Shown: positions 9,063 to 18,264 of the stretch, one piece after another
Layout: the number at the start of each line of letters is the position of its first letter
Numbering within the stretch: position 1 is the first letter of the stretch
Assembly (NCBI RefSeq): GCF_000341085.1
Contig: NZ_ANBA01000007.1
Coordinates: 310,001-374,000, forward strand
From: Nocardiopsis ganjiahuensis DSM 45031
GTDB taxonomy: Bacteria; Actinomycetota; Actinomycetes; Streptosporangiales; Streptosporangiaceae
Direction of reading: 5' to 3'
Length of the DNA: 64,000 nucleotides
Made by a program: the position numbers and the translations under genes
Notes under the pieces: generated by a model
What the model saw: only the letters and a program-made list of their open reading frames with translations
What the model was told of the DNA's origin: nothing
The model's database searches: none

Positions 9063-9911
9063 TCAGCTCCGCAGGGCCGCGGCCTCCTCGGCCTCCACGC
9101 TCTGGTTCCACTCGGCCTTGGAGGCCTGCCAGCCGTCCTCGTCGCGGCCCAGACGCCAGTAGCCGGAGACCGACAGGCGCTCCTTGGGCAGGGAGAGGTC
9201 GATGCGCAGCAGGCGGCGCAGGTCGCGGACGAAGTTGGCCTCGCCGTGCACGAAGGCCTGCACGTCCCCGGGCGGGAACTCCAGGGCGCGCACGGCCGGG
9301 ACCAGGAGCGACCCCGGGGCGCCGCCGTCGCGGTGCAGCCAGGTGACCCGGACGCCCTCGCGCACGGTCAGGGGCTGCTCCTCCTCGGCGTTCTCGACCT
9401 CGACGAACACGTGCGCCGGGCGTCCTTCGGGGAGGTGTTCGAGGGCGGCGGCGATGGCGGGCAGGGCGCTCTCGTCCCCGGCCAGCAGGTGCCAGTCGGC
9501 CTCGGGGGCCGGGGCGTAACCGCCGCCGGGGCCGAGGAAGCGGAGCCGGTCGCCGGGCTTGGCGCCCGCGGCCCAGGGCCCGGCCAGGCCGACCTCGCCG
9601 TGGTGCACGAAGTCGAGGGTCAGCTCGCGGGACCCCGGGTCCCAGGAGCGCACGGTGTAGGTGCGGGTGACCGGCCACTCCGCGCGGGGGCGCTCGGCCC
9701 GGATCGCGTCGAGGTCGTAGGGCTCGGGGTCGTCCGGGCCGGGCGCCGGGAACAGCAGTTTCACGTAGCTGTCGGTGGAGCCGTCGGTGGCGAACTCCGC
9801 CAGTCCCTCTCCGCCCAGGACCACCCGGATCATGTGCGGGGTCAGCTGCTCCACGCGCTCGACCCGGCCGGTGTGCACGGTCCTCTTCGGACGCGCCTGC
9901 CGTTCCGTCAC
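9063..9911 (-). CDS. Siderophore-interacting protein (FAD-binding ferric-siderophore reductase)
   Basis: A cytoplasmic flavin reductase that releases iron from ferric siderophores (SIP/ViuB family), 282 aa. It has the N-terminal FAD-binding barrel (MIRVVLGG near residue 27; the FAD segment RTYTVRSWD near 85) and a C-terminal NAD(P)H-binding part ending in SVSGYWRLGRDEDGW. The chosen start is a GTG with AGGGG six bases upstream; a TTG 18 bases earlier is possible. An iron box lies 19 bp upstream, so expression should rise when iron is scarce. No siderophore uptake genes are next to it. Confidence 0.9.
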   Translation of the reverse strand: MTERQARPKRTVHTGRVERVEQLTPHMIRVVLGGEGLAEFATDGSTDSYVKLLFPAPGPDDPEPYDLDAIRAERPRAEWPVTRTYTVRSWDPGSRELTLDFVHHGEVGLAGPWAAGAKPGDRLRFLGPGGGYAPAPEADWHLLAGDESALPAIAAALEHLPEGRPAHVFVEVENAEEEQPLTVREGVRVTWLHRDGGAPGSLLVPAVRALEFPPGDVQAFVHGEANFVRDLRRLLRIDLSLPKERLSVSGYWRLGRDEDGWQASKAEWNQSVEAEEAAALRS

Positions 9912-9929
9912 GGCGTCCCCTCTCGTCAA

Positions 9930-9947
9930 GGTTAGGCAAACCTAACC
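9930..9947 (-). promoter_or_regulatory. Iron box (DtxR/IdeR/DmdR-type operator)
   Basis: GGTTAGGCAAACCTAACC is an imperfect palindrome matching the actinobacterial iron-box core TTAGGnnnnCCTAA (9932-9945). It lies just upstream of the siderophore-interacting protein gene, where an iron-loaded DtxR-family repressor would block transcription. Confidence 0.85.
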
Positions 9948-10129
9948 AGACACACAGTAGGACACCGCGTCGGAGCGGGGCAAACCGGGTTTTTCGGTGG
10001 TGGGAGCGTCGGAGGCCCTGGGGCGTGACCCGTTCTCGCGTCGATCCCACCGACAGGAGTCCAGAGGACCGAATCACCGCTGTTCAGGGCCCGGCCTGCG
10101 CGTCACCGACCGGGCCGGATCCCGCCCCC

Positions 10130-11179
10130 TCAGCCCTCCGGGCGCGTGAACACCTCGTGCAGGTCCGGGTCGCGCTCGTCCGCCCCCGCTTGCAGCGCCG
10201 CCAGCCAGGCCGCGCCCCCGGCGGTGCAGCCGGCCATGACCACCGGAGCACCGGTGCCCATGGTCAGCTTGTGGGTCAGCGCCTCACGGACCGGGGCGGA
10301 ACCCAGGAGCACCCCGCCCGACAGGACCACGGGAAGTGGCTCTCCCGGAACGCGTACCTGGTGCACGGACTGCGCGAGGTGTCCGGCGGCGGCGTTGACG
10401 ATCACCACGGCCGCCCCGTCGTCGAGCGCGTGCGCGTCGGTCACCAGCGGGGCGAGTTCGGCGAGGCTGACCGGGGGAGCCGCGGTGAGGGTGCGGGCGA
10501 AGTTGCGCGCGTGCTCCTCGGGCCACCGGTCGGGCCCGCTGGGACGCTGGCCGGGGATGACGTGCTTGGCCACCGCGCGGGCCAGCGGACTGAGCTCACC
10601 GCCGCGGCCGAGCTGGCGGGCGGTCTCCCTGGCCGCCTGGTGACCGATCCAGAACGCCGAGCCCTCGTCACCGATCAGCCAGCCCATGCCGTCCGCGGAC
10701 CTGGTGCGGCGCCGGTCCTCGATCCGGGCGGCGATCGCCCCGGTCCCCGCGATGAGGACGGTGCCGTCGCGCTCGAGCGTGCCCGCGGCGAAGGCGACGG
10801 TGTCGTCTCCGGTGAACTCCTGCCCGGTGGGGGCCAGTCCGGCCTTGGCCAGCGCGCGGTCCAACCGGGTCCGGACACTGTCGTCGCGCAGCCCGGAGTA
10901 CCCGGCCAACCCGACCACGGTCGCCGCCACGGCGTCGCGGGCGGAGGGCCCGGCCCGGTCCAGGGCGGCGCCGATCGCCTCGGTCAGCTGTTCCCCCGCG
11001 TGTTCGGGGCCGTGGGTGTTGGGGTTGGCGCCGCCCGCCCAGGCCTCGCCCAGGCGCTCACCGTCCAGGGTGGTCACCAGGGCGCGGGTGGCGGTGCCGC
11101 CGGCGTCCACCCCCACGACCAGGGCGGGGGCGGAGGAGGAAGGGGGCGGGGGAGAGGCATCGGTCTGTCGTTTCGTCAC
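10130..11179 (-). CDS. BadF/BadG/BcrA/BcrD ATPase-family protein, probable N-acetylglucosamine kinase
   Basis: A sugar kinase-like ATPase of the ASKHA fold, 349 aa. The phosphate-1 motif VVGVDAGGTATRALV (near residue 23), the phosphate-2 motif VLIAGTGAIAARI (near 140) and the segment GMGWLIGDEGSAFWIG (near 165) are typical of N-acetylglucosamine kinases of this family, which phosphorylate free GlcNAc for cell-wall recycling. The start is GTG; the first 18 residues are low complexity, so initiation may be slightly downstream. It stands alone, divergent from the acetyltransferase cluster. Specificity is inferred from the family only. Confidence 0.8.
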   Translation of the reverse strand: MTKRQTDASPPPPSSSAPALVVGVDAGGTATRALVTTLDGERLGEAWAGGANPNTHGPEHAGEQLTEAIGAALDRAGPSARDAVAATVVGLAGYSGLRDDSVRTRLDRALAKAGLAPTGQEFTGDDTVAFAAGTLERDGTVLIAGTGAIAARIEDRRRTRSADGMGWLIGDEGSAFWIGHQAARETARQLGRGGELSPLARAVAKHVIPGQRPSGPDRWPEEHARNFARTLTAAPPVSLAELAPLVTDAHALDDGAAVVIVNAAAGHLAQSVHQVRVPGEPLPVVLSGGVLLGSAPVREALTHKLTMGTGAPVVMAGCTAGGAAWLAALQAGADERDPDLHEVFTRPEG

Positions 11180-11322
11180 ATCCGGAGCCTGCCCTGCCCC
11201 GGGTCGCCTTATGCGCCCGGGAACCCGCTTCTGGAACCGGGTTCCGGAAGCCTCGCGGGGCCGGGCACCGCGTGCGGGAAAAGGGGTGGCCCGGACCGCT
11301 TCGGGACTGTGAGGGTGAGGTC

Positions 11323-12566
11323 ATGGACACGCAGCGCACCCCCCGGCCCGAGCACCCCGACGGCACCGGCTGGAGGGTCAGGGGAACCACCGCCGAGGAG
11401 TTCCCCGACGTGGTCGAGGTCTACGCCGAACCCATGCTCGTCTCCGCCGCCGACGAACTCGAGGCCGAGCGCCGGCACCCGGTCGCCGAACACGACCGGA
11501 TCCTGGTCGCCCTGGACGGCGAGCGCATGGTCGGCACCACCGCCGCCTACAGCCTGGAGATGACCCTGCCCGGCGGTCCGCGCACGGTCGCCGGGATCAC
11601 CGGGGTCGGGGTGTGGCCCACCTACCGCCGCCGGGGCGTGCTCACCGCCCTCATGAGCCGCCAGCTCACGGACATCCGCGCCCGCGGCGAGGCCGTCGCC
11701 GTCCTGTGGGCCTCCGAGGGCGCCATCTACGGCCGCTACGGCTTCGGCCTGGCCGCCTTCGGGCTCTCCGCCCGGATCCGGAACCCCTACGCCGTGCTGC
11801 GTGACGCGCAGGGCGACCCCGAGCTCACCGTCGAACTCCTGACGGCCGAGGAAGCGTTTCCGTCCCTCACCCGGCTGCACCGTGAGGCCGCCGCCACCCG
11901 CATCGGCCAGTTCCAGCGCGGCGACTCCTGGTGGGGGCGCTTCCTCAAGGACGGCGCGGCCTGCGCGGCCGTGGTCAGCGGCCCGGACGGCCCCGAGGGC
12001 TACGCCCTCTACTCCATCGCCAACGGCCGGTCGCGGGAGGGCACCGACGCCCGCCTCACCGTCAAGGAGGTCGTGGCCGCCACCCCGGCCGCACGGGTCG
12101 CCCTGTACCAGCACGTCTTCTCCCGGGACCTGGTCACCCGCGTCGCCTTCAGCGCCCTGCCGGTCGACGACCCCTCACCCTCCTGGTCGAGGACCGCGAC
12201 CGCCTGGTGGAGGAGACCGAGGGCTCCCTGCGGATCCGGCTGGTCGACCTGCCCCGCGCCCTCACCGACCGCCCCTACGCCGCCCCGGTGGAGGTGACCC
12301 TGGCCGTCCGGGACCGCTACGCGCCCTGGAACACCGGAACCTGGCACCTGAGCGCCGACGGCGATGGGTCCGCCTGCGAACGGGTCCCCCGGCCCGCCGA
12401 CCTGACGCTGGACGCGGCCCACCTGGGCTCGGTCCACCTCGGCGGGCGCTCACTGTCGGCCCTCGTCGACGCCGGACTCGTACAGGAACACACCCCCGGC
12501 GCCGCCGCACGCCTGGACACCGCCCTGTACGTGCCGCGCACCGCCTTCTGCGGCCAGGTCTTCTGA
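11323..12566 (+). pseudogene. Eis-family GNAT N-acetyltransferase, copy 1, frameshifted
   Basis: First of three tandem paralogues of the Eis family (double GNAT plus SCP2-like domain; acetyl-CoA-dependent N-acetylation of amines, including aminoglycosides in some members). The N-terminal half is intact, with the acetyl-CoA loop VWPTYRRRGVLTAL (near residue 100) and ASEGAIYGRYGFG (near 130). At 12171-12174 a run of four C replaces the five C needed to keep frame with the paralogues. The frame then leaves homology and stops at 12297. The correct C-terminal part is readable in another frame to 12566 and ends in the expected AFCGQVF. With one base restored the gene would give 414 aa. In Eis the C-terminal carboxylate acts as catalytic base, so the product as read would be dead. 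A sequencing error in the C run is equally possible. Start ATG follows a purine-rich ribosome site. Confidence 0.8.
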
Positions 12567-12667
12567 GCCCCGGACCGACGCCCGGGCCGCGGGAGCGGGC
12601 CCGAAGGGCCGGCACCACGGTCAAAACCAGTGGCCCGAGCTCCGGGGCCGCTGATATGCCTGTCCTT

Positions 12668-13957
12668 ATGAGCAAGAACCAGAACGCGGATACCGGCGCG
12701 CCCAAGCCGAGTTGGACCGTGCGCCACAGTGACGCCGACGAGCTCCCCAAGGTGGCCAGGGTCTTCGGGCAGGCCCTCCTGATCACCGACGACATCGACA
12801 GCATGCTGGAGCGGATGCGTCCGCTGCACGACGCGGTGGGCTACGAGCGGCTGCTGGTCGCCGTGGACGACCGCGAGGGCGAGGAGGAGGTCATCGGCAC
12901 CGCCAACCACTTCCCCTTCGAGATGACCATGCCGGGCGGCCGTTTCCCCGTGGCCGGGGTGACCGGCGTGGGCGTGTGGCCCACCCACCGCCGCCAGGGG
13001 GTGCTGAGCTCCCTCATGCGCCGCCAGCTCGCCGACATCCACGCCGACGGGGTGCGCTACGCCGCCCTGTGGGCCTCGGAGGGCTCCATCTACGAGCGCT
13101 TCGGCTACGGCATGGCCTTCACGGAAGTGGAGACCAGCGTCACCCGCCCGCACGGCGCGCTGCGCGCCGACGCCCCCCGCGACCCGGACCTGCGGGTCGT
13201 CCTGCGCGAGCCGGAGCGGGTACGCGTCGACCTGGAACGCGTGCACGAAGCCGTCGCCGCGCAGCAGGTGGGCCAGTTCCGCCGCACCGAGCCCTGGTGG
13301 GACCGCCTCCTGCGCGACACACCGGCCCAGCGCGGGGACAAGGCCCCGCTGGCGGCCGCCGTCGTGGGCGGACCCGACGGCCCCCTCGGCTACGCCCTGT
13401 ACCGGGTCAGGAACAAGTGGGAGACGAGCGGCTCCGAGGGCGAGGTGCACGTCCAGGAGATCACCGCCACCACTCCCGCCGCCTGGACCGCCCTGTTCGA
13501 GCACCTGTTCAGCCGCGACCTGGTCAGCAAGGTGGTCTTCGACTTCCTACCGGCCGACTGCCCGCTGCACCACCTGCTCGCCAACCGCGACCGGGCCGTC
13601 GCCACGCACCAGTCCGCCCTGTGGGTGCGCCTGGTCGACCTGGCCGGGGCCCTGTCCGAGCGGCCCTACGCCGCGCCCTTCGAGGGGGTCCTGGCCGTCA
13701 CCGACCGCTACGCCCCCTGGAACGCCGGGCGCTGGCGGATCAAGGCCGACACCGGGGGCGCGCGGGTGGAGCTCACCGACGAGGAGCCGCACCTGTCCCT
13801 GGACGCGGCCCACCTCGGTGCCGTCCACCTCGGCCGGACCTCGCTCACCGGGTTCCTGCGCGCGGGCCTGATCACCGAGCACACCCCGGGCACGGTCGCC
13901 CGCCTCGACACGGCCCTGCACCGGTTCGACGCGCCTTTCTGCGGGGTCGTCTTCTAG
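12668..13957 (+). CDS. Eis-family GNAT N-acetyltransferase, copy 2
   Basis: An intact paralogue of the frameshifted gene before it, 429 aa. It carries the same acetyl-CoA-binding loop (VWPTHRRQGVLSSLM, near residue 105), the ASEGSIYERFGYG segment (near 135) and the C-terminal PFCGVVF whose terminal carboxylate serves as catalytic base in Eis. An ATG at 12656 is an in-frame alternative; neither has a good ribosome site, and TATGCC upstream may be a -10 for a leaderless message. Tandem copies suggest divergence towards different amine substrates. Confidence 0.85.
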   Translation: MSKNQNADTGAPKPSWTVRHSDADELPKVARVFGQALLITDDIDSMLERMRPLHDAVGYERLLVAVDDREGEEEVIGTANHFPFEMTMPGGRFPVAGVTGVGVWPTHRRQGVLSSLMRRQLADIHADGVRYAALWASEGSIYERFGYGMAFTEVETSVTRPHGALRADAPRDPDLRVVLREPERVRVDLERVHEAVAAQQVGQFRRTEPWWDRLLRDTPAQRGDKAPLAAAVVGGPDGPLGYALYRVRNKWETSGSEGEVHVQEITATTPAAWTALFEHLFSRDLVSKVVFDFLPADCPLHHLLANRDRAVATHQSALWVRLVDLAGALSERPYAAPFEGVLAVTDRYAPWNAGRWRIKADTGGARVELTDEEPHLSLDAAHLGAVHLGRTSLTGFLRAGLITEHTPGTVARLDTALHRFDAPFCGVVF

Positions 13958-14108
13958 GGTCCCCCTCGCCCGGTCCTTCGGGCAGGGACGGATCATGGTC
14001 GGTACACCTCCCCGGCCGACCGGTGCGCGGACTCGACACCGGTCGGCCGGGGAGGACCTCCGGCCCGCACACAGCGGTACGGGACACGAAGCCAGAGGGG
14101 ACAGCGGC

Positions 14109-15431
14109 ATGGGCCAGGCCGAGCGGTCGGAGCGGGTCGAGACGGTACCGGAGGGGTTCGCCGAGCGCGGCTGGACGATCCGCGCGGGCGGCAAGGACGA
14201 CCTCCCCGCCGTGGTCGAGGTCGTCGCAGAGGCCCTGCTCACCAAGGAGGAGCCCGGGTTCTGGGTCGATCGCCTGGACCCGGTCCTGGCCGAGGACCAC
14301 TACGGCCGCCAGCTGCTGGCCCTCGAAACGGACCGGCCGGGCGGGGCCGCGGAGTCCGGGGACGAGCGGCTCGTCGAGGGCGGGCGGGTCATCGGGGCGG
14401 TCAACGCCTTCTCCTTCCGGATGAGCGTTCCGGGCGGCACACGCGCGGCCGCCGGGGTCACCGGCGTCGGCGTGTGGCCCACCCGCCGACGCCGGGGCGT
14501 GCTCACCGCCCTGATGCGCCGCCAGCTCGCCGACATCCGCGACCGCGGCGAGAAGCTCGCCGTCCTGTGGGCCTCCGAGGGCGCGATCTACGGCCGATTC
14601 GGCTACGCGCCCGCCACCAGCGCGTACGAGATCGGCGTCGAGGCCGCCCACGCCCGGCTGCGCCCCGACGCGCCCCGCGACCCCGGCCTGACCACCGAAC
14701 TGGTCCGGGTCTTCCGTGCCCGCGCCGCCCTGGAGCGGGTGCACGCGGCGGTCGCGGACCGCGAGGTCGGCCGTGTCCAGCGCTCGCGTGCCTTCTGGGA
14801 CACCACCCTGCGCGACACCCCCGACTCCCGGCAGGGCCGCAGCCCCCTCAAGGCGGTCGTGGTCTCCGGCCCGGACGGGCCCCAGGGATACGCCCTCTAC
14901 CGCACCGGGAACAGGGAGGTGTACGTCCAGGAGGTCCTCGCCACCGCTCCGGCCGCCCGGACCGCCCTGTACGAGCACCTGTTCAGCCGCGACCTCGTCA
15001 CCAGGCTGGTCTTCACCCCCACCTCCCAGGACGACCCCCTCCGGCACCTGATCGCCGATCCCAAGCGGCTGTCCGTCACCTTCGACGACTCCCTCTGGTT
15101 GCGGCTGGTGGACGTGCCCGGTGCTTTGGCGGAGCGTTCCTACGCGGCGCCGGTGGACGTGGTCCTGGAGGTCTCCGACCGGCACGCGCCGTGGAACGAG
15201 GGGCGGTGGCGGCTGCGCGCGGACCGCTCCGGTGCCACCTGTGAGCCCACCGAGGACGCCCCCGACCTGTCCCTGGACGTGTCCCACCTGGGCGCCGTCC
15301 ACCTGGGCGGGCGCACCCTCACCGGATACCTGCGCTCCGGCCTGATCACCGAGCACACCCCGGGGGCGGTGGGAGGCCTCGACACCGCCCTCTTCCGCCC
15401 CGACGCCCCCTTCTGCGACCTGGCGTTCTAG
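14109..15431 (+). CDS. Eis-family GNAT N-acetyltransferase, copy 3
   Basis: Third tandem paralogue, 440 aa, with AGAGGGG ahead of its ATG. It shows the acetyl-CoA loop VWPTRRRRGVLTALMRRQL (near residue 118), ASEGAIYGRFGYA (near 150), and the C-terminal PFCDLAF. The N terminus is about 10 residues longer than in copy 2. The three copies share most of their sequence but differ near residues 55-85, where substrate specificity may lie (inference). Confidence 0.85.
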   Translation: MGQAERSERVETVPEGFAERGWTIRAGGKDDLPAVVEVVAEALLTKEEPGFWVDRLDPVLAEDHYGRQLLALETDRPGGAAESGDERLVEGGRVIGAVNAFSFRMSVPGGTRAAAGVTGVGVWPTRRRRGVLTALMRRQLADIRDRGEKLAVLWASEGAIYGRFGYAPATSAYEIGVEAAHARLRPDAPRDPGLTTELVRVFRARAALERVHAAVADREVGRVQRSRAFWDTTLRDTPDSRQGRSPLKAVVVSGPDGPQGYALYRTGNREVYVQEVLATAPAARTALYEHLFSRDLVTRLVFTPTSQDDPLRHLIADPKRLSVTFDDSLWLRLVDVPGALAERSYAAPVDVVLEVSDRHAPWNEGRWRLRADRSGATCEPTEDAPDLSLDVSHLGAVHLGGRTLTGYLRSGLITEHTPGAVGGLDTALFRPDAPFCDLAF

Positions 15432-15630
15432 CGGCGGGGTCTCCCCACAGGTCTCCGAACGGGGAGTCCTAGGGGCCGTCGGCGGCTCCGCCGCGCTGAC
15501 CTGGACCGCCCTGTGCGTACCGCGTGCGCCCCTGCGCGGGGTGGGGTTCCAGGGCATGTCGGGCTCCCCCGCGTGACGGCGGACGTGGCACGATCGGTGT
15601 GTCTTGCGTATCCGATCACCAAGGGGAGCG

Positions 15631-16089
15631 ATGTCCGTGAGCGACGTCCTACAGGGCGAGTACGAACCGAGTTCGTCGAAGTTCGTCCGCGACCAGGTGG
15701 AGCAGTACGAGCGATCCGGCGGCCGTGAGGCCAACACCCTCATGGACACCGGCATGCCGGTGGTCATCCTGACCATGCGCGGCCGCAACAGCGGAAAGGT
15801 CCGCAAGGTCGCCCTCATGCGGGTCGAGCACGAGGGCGAGTACGCGGTGATCGGGTCGCAGGGCGGCGCGCCCCAGGACCCCGACTGGGTGCACAACCTG
15901 CGAGCGGCCCCCGACGAGGTCGCGCTCCAGGACGGGCCCGAACCCTTCGCCGCCCGCGTCCGGGAGGTCCAGGGCGAGGAGCGCCAGAGGTGGTGGGACC
16001 GCGCCGTGGCGGCCTACCCGCCCTACGCCGACTACCAGGAGAAGACCGACCGGCTCATCCCCGTGTTCGTCGTCGAGCCCACCGGCTGA
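15631..16089 (+). CDS. DDN-like deazaflavin (F420)-dependent nitroreductase family protein
   Basis: A 152-aa split-barrel protein of the DUF385/DDN family. The visible features are MPVVILTMRGRNSGKVRKVAL (start of the barrel, residues about 40-60), the GEYAVIGSQGG strand (near 72), DPDWVHNLRAAP (near 85) and the C-terminal IPVFVVEPTG. The ATG is preceded by AAGGGGAG at good spacing; an upstream in-frame start at 15604 has none. It is convergent with the aminotransferase gene. The substrate is unknown. It is distinct from the DDN-like copy at 6296. Confidence 0.82.
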   Translation: MSVSDVLQGEYEPSSSKFVRDQVEQYERSGGREANTLMDTGMPVVILTMRGRNSGKVRKVALMRVEHEGEYAVIGSQGGAPQDPDWVHNLRAAPDEVALQDGPEPFAARVREVQGEERQRWWDRAVAAYPPYADYQEKTDRLIPVFVVEPTG

Positions 16090-16115
16090 CCCGCTGACCC
16101 GCTGATCCGCCGGCC

Positions 16116-16142
16116 GGCGGCCGGTCCTCCCGTCCGGCCGCC
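16116..16142. terminator. Hairpin between convergent genes
   Basis: Perfect 9-bp inverted repeat (GGCGGCCGG at 16116-16124, CCGGCCGCC at 16134-16142) between the convergent DDN-like and aminotransferase genes, without a U-tract. Confidence 0.5.
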
Positions 16143-16247
16143 TGCCGGGCCCGCCGCCGGTACAGGTCCGCCCGGCCCCCGCGGGCACCGCCGTCTCCGC
16201 CCCCGGCAGCACCGGTGCCGGTGTCCCGCCGTTTGTGTCCGGGGGCC

Positions 16248-17312
16248 TCAGCGCCCCCCGGACAGCACCTTGACCAGGCGGTCGACGTCCTCCTCGGTGT
16301 TGTACAGGTGGAAGCCCACCCGCAGCCGCCCGTCACGGATGGCCGCGGCGATCCCGGCCTCGGCGAGGCGTTCGGTGGTGCCCTCGGGCACCGGGAGCGA
16401 CACGATCGCCGAACCCGTCTCCGCCAGCCCCATCGCGCTCCGGAACCGGTCGGCCAGGGCGGCGTCGTGCGCGTGGATCGTCGCCACCCCGACCTCGTTC
16501 AGCAGGTCCAGGCTGGGGGCCAGGCCGATCCACGCGGGCCACACCGGGGCCAGGTCCAGGCGGCGCGTCCCCTCGGCCAGGCGCAAGGGCCCGCCGTAGA
16601 GCGAGTTCCACGGTTCGGCTCCCGCGAACCAGCCGGGGGCCAGGGGGGAGAGTTCGGCGAGGGCCTCCCCGGTTCCGGTGAGGAAGGCCGCCCCTCGGGG
16701 GCCCAGCAGCCACTTGTAGGTGCTGCACACCACGTAGTCCACGCGGTCCAGGGGAGTGGACAGCCAGCCCGCCGCCTGACTGGTGTCCAGCATGAGCCGG
16801 GCTCCGTGGTCGGCGCAGGCGGTGATCAGGTCCTCGACGGGAGCGATCTTCCCGGTGGCCGACTGCACGGCGGCGACCGCGACCAGGGCGGTGCCCGGGC
16901 CGACCTCGTCGGGCAGGCGGTCGAGCGGCACCTCCCGGACCCGCACCCCGTGCTCCTGCCTGGCCATGAGCGGGAAGACCACCGAGGTGAACTCGCCCTC
17001 GGCGAGCAGGACCTCCGATCCCGCGGGCAGGATCGCGGCGATCGTTCCGACGAACTGCGAGGTGTGGGTTCCGACGGCGACCCGGTCGGGGGCGGTCCCG
17101 ACCAGACGGGCGTAGGAGGTCCGGGCGGCGTCGACGACGCTGTCGACGGCACCGGCGGAGAAGCGGCCCGCGGCCGTCTCGCGGACGTGCGCCTCGAGGG
17201 CCGTCCGGGACGCGTGCGGGGTCAGGCCGTGGGTGGCGGTGTTGAGGTAGGTGTTCTCGGCGGAGAACTGGTTCTGTGCTTCGCGCAGGCGGGCGCGGCC
17301 GGTGTGGTCCAT
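16248..17312 (-). CDS. PLP-dependent aminotransferase class V-fold protein (IPN epimerase/cysteine desulfurase-like)
   Basis: A pyridoxal-phosphate enzyme of the class V aminotransferase fold, 354 aa. The PLP-lysine motif reads VCSTYKWLLGPRGAAF (near residue 195), the Asp that holds the pyridine ring is in LMLDTSQAAG (near 175), and TATHGLTP near the N terminus binds substrate. No cysteine loop typical of desulfurases is seen near the C terminus, so an isopenicillin N epimerase-like or selenocysteine-lyase-like activity is as likely. The start is the ATG at 17312, where homology begins; a TTG lies upstream at 17354. Confidence 0.82.
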   Translation of the reverse strand: MDHTGRARLREAQNQFSAENTYLNTATHGLTPHASRTALEAHVRETAAGRFSAGAVDSVVDAARTSYARLVGTAPDRVAVGTHTSQFVGTIAAILPAGSEVLLAEGEFTSVVFPLMARQEHGVRVREVPLDRLPDEVGPGTALVAVAAVQSATGKIAPVEDLITACADHGARLMLDTSQAAGWLSTPLDRVDYVVCSTYKWLLGPRGAAFLTGTGEALAELSPLAPGWFAGAEPWNSLYGGPLRLAEGTRRLDLAPVWPAWIGLAPSLDLLNEVGVATIHAHDAALADRFRSAMGLAETGSAIVSLPVPEGTTERLAEAGIAAAIRDGRLRVGFHLYNTEEDVDRLVKVLSGGR

Positions 17313-17433
17313 GGCCCGATGTTCACAGGCGCGGATCACGCGCTCAAGGGCCAATTCCGGTGGGTGGGCAGACCACTTGCTGCGAGGGCTGTCTCCGGCG
17401 GGGCCGCGGGATCACCCCGGCGGGGCCGCGGGG

Positions 17434-17973
17434 TCAGCTGCGGAACTTGGCCTGCGCGTCGGTGGAACCGGCCATCAGCTTGTTGAGCAGACGGACCAGT
17501 TCGCGGCGCTCCTCGGGTTCGAGGGCCTCCGCCCAGGCGCTCTCGCGGCGGTTGTGGGCCCGGAAGACGCCCAGGATCGCTCCGTACCCGGCCTCGGTGA
17601 GGCTGAGCTGGAGGGCCCGGCGGTCGTGTGTGGCGCGTTGGCGGCTGAGCAGTCCGTCGCGTTCGAGGGTGTTGAGCAGGGCGGACAGCGCGGCGCGGCT
17701 CATGCCGGAGATCTCGGCGGTGGTCTTGGCCTCCATGGGGCCGGCCAGCCAGAGCGCGAACAGCACGCGGAACCCGGGCCAGGTCCAGCCCCGGGGTCGG
17801 TGGACGGAGGATTCCAGGTCGTAGACGACCATGCTCGTCGCGCGGTTGAGGGTCAGGACCATGCGCATGGCCTCGGCGTTGACCGAGGGGAGCTCCCGTT
17901 CGGCCTTCTGCACCGCGTAGTCCACGAATGACCAGAAGGTGAGCTCGTCGGGGGGTGCGGTGTTGTGAGTCAC
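17434..17973 (-). CDS. MarR-family transcriptional regulator
   Basis: A 179-aa winged-helix regulator of the MarR family. The recognition part is TTAEISGMSRAALSALLNTLERDGLLSR (residues about 88-115; the wing follows with HDRRALQLSLTEAG). It is divergent from the homogentisate operon across 291 bp, which holds a 14-bp palindrome over the operon's likely start site. It is therefore the probable repressor of that operon, with an aromatic acid as inducer (inference). The GTG start has TAGGCT seven bases upstream, consistent with a leaderless message. Confidence 0.87.
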   Translation of the reverse strand: MTHNTAPPDELTFWSFVDYAVQKAERELPSVNAEAMRMVLTLNRATSMVVYDLESSVHRPRGWTWPGFRVLFALWLAGPMEAKTTAEISGMSRAALSALLNTLERDGLLSRQRATHDRRALQLSLTEAGYGAILGVFRAHNRRESAWAEALEPEERRELVRLLNKLMAGSTDAQAKFRS

Positions 17974-18128
17974 GCCAGCCAGCCTAGTACGAGGGGTGTG
18001 TCCGGCGTTTGCTCTGGCTTTACTTCGCGGACCCCCGGGCGGACCCGTCCGTTGTCCTCGCCCGGGCGGGGATGTTCACGCGGGGATGTCCGGCCGGGGG
18101 GACGAGGGGGCAGCGGATAGCCTGGTGT

Positions 18129-18144
18129 TGTGATCTGCATCACG
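18129..18144 (+). promoter_or_regulatory. Crp/GlxR-type binding site upstream of the homogentisate operon
   Basis: TGTGATCTGCATCACG matches the Crp-family consensus TGTGA-N6-TCACA in nine of ten positions. Its centre is about 65 bp upstream of the inferred start of transcription, a class I activator position. This suggests carbon-status control of aromatic catabolism. Confidence 0.55.
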
Positions 18145-18165
18145 CACCAAGCGGTCGTACGCCTC

Positions 18166-18195
18166 TTGGTGCTGTGGCGCAGGGCACGTTATGGT
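18166..18195 (+). promoter_or_regulatory. Candidate promoter of the homogentisate operon
   Basis: TTGGTG (18166-18171) and TATGGT (18190-18195) separated by 18 bp form a plausible housekeeping promoter, with transcription starting near 18202, 63 bases before the first ATG of the operon. Confidence 0.5.
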
Positions 18196-18202
18196 CAGAT
18201 TC

Positions 18203-18216
18203 ATCAAACGTTTGAT
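18203..18216. promoter_or_regulatory. Palindromic operator, probable MarR site
   Basis: ATCAAACGTTTGAT is a perfect 14-bp palindrome lying at the inferred transcription start of the homogentisate operon, in the gap shared with the divergent MarR gene. Binding here would block the promoter. Confidence 0.65.
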
Positions 18217-18264
18217 CATTTGGGTGGCGGCAGCCGCCCGCGACGAGTGAAGGGTCCTTCGACC

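Noticed and set aside
6718..10077. A very long open frame on the minus strand, antisense to several genes
   Set aside because: It runs opposite to the DDN-like, PNPOx-like and flavoprotein genes, has low-complexity Gly/Arg/Pro-rich sequence with no domain, and is explained by high-GC codon bias.
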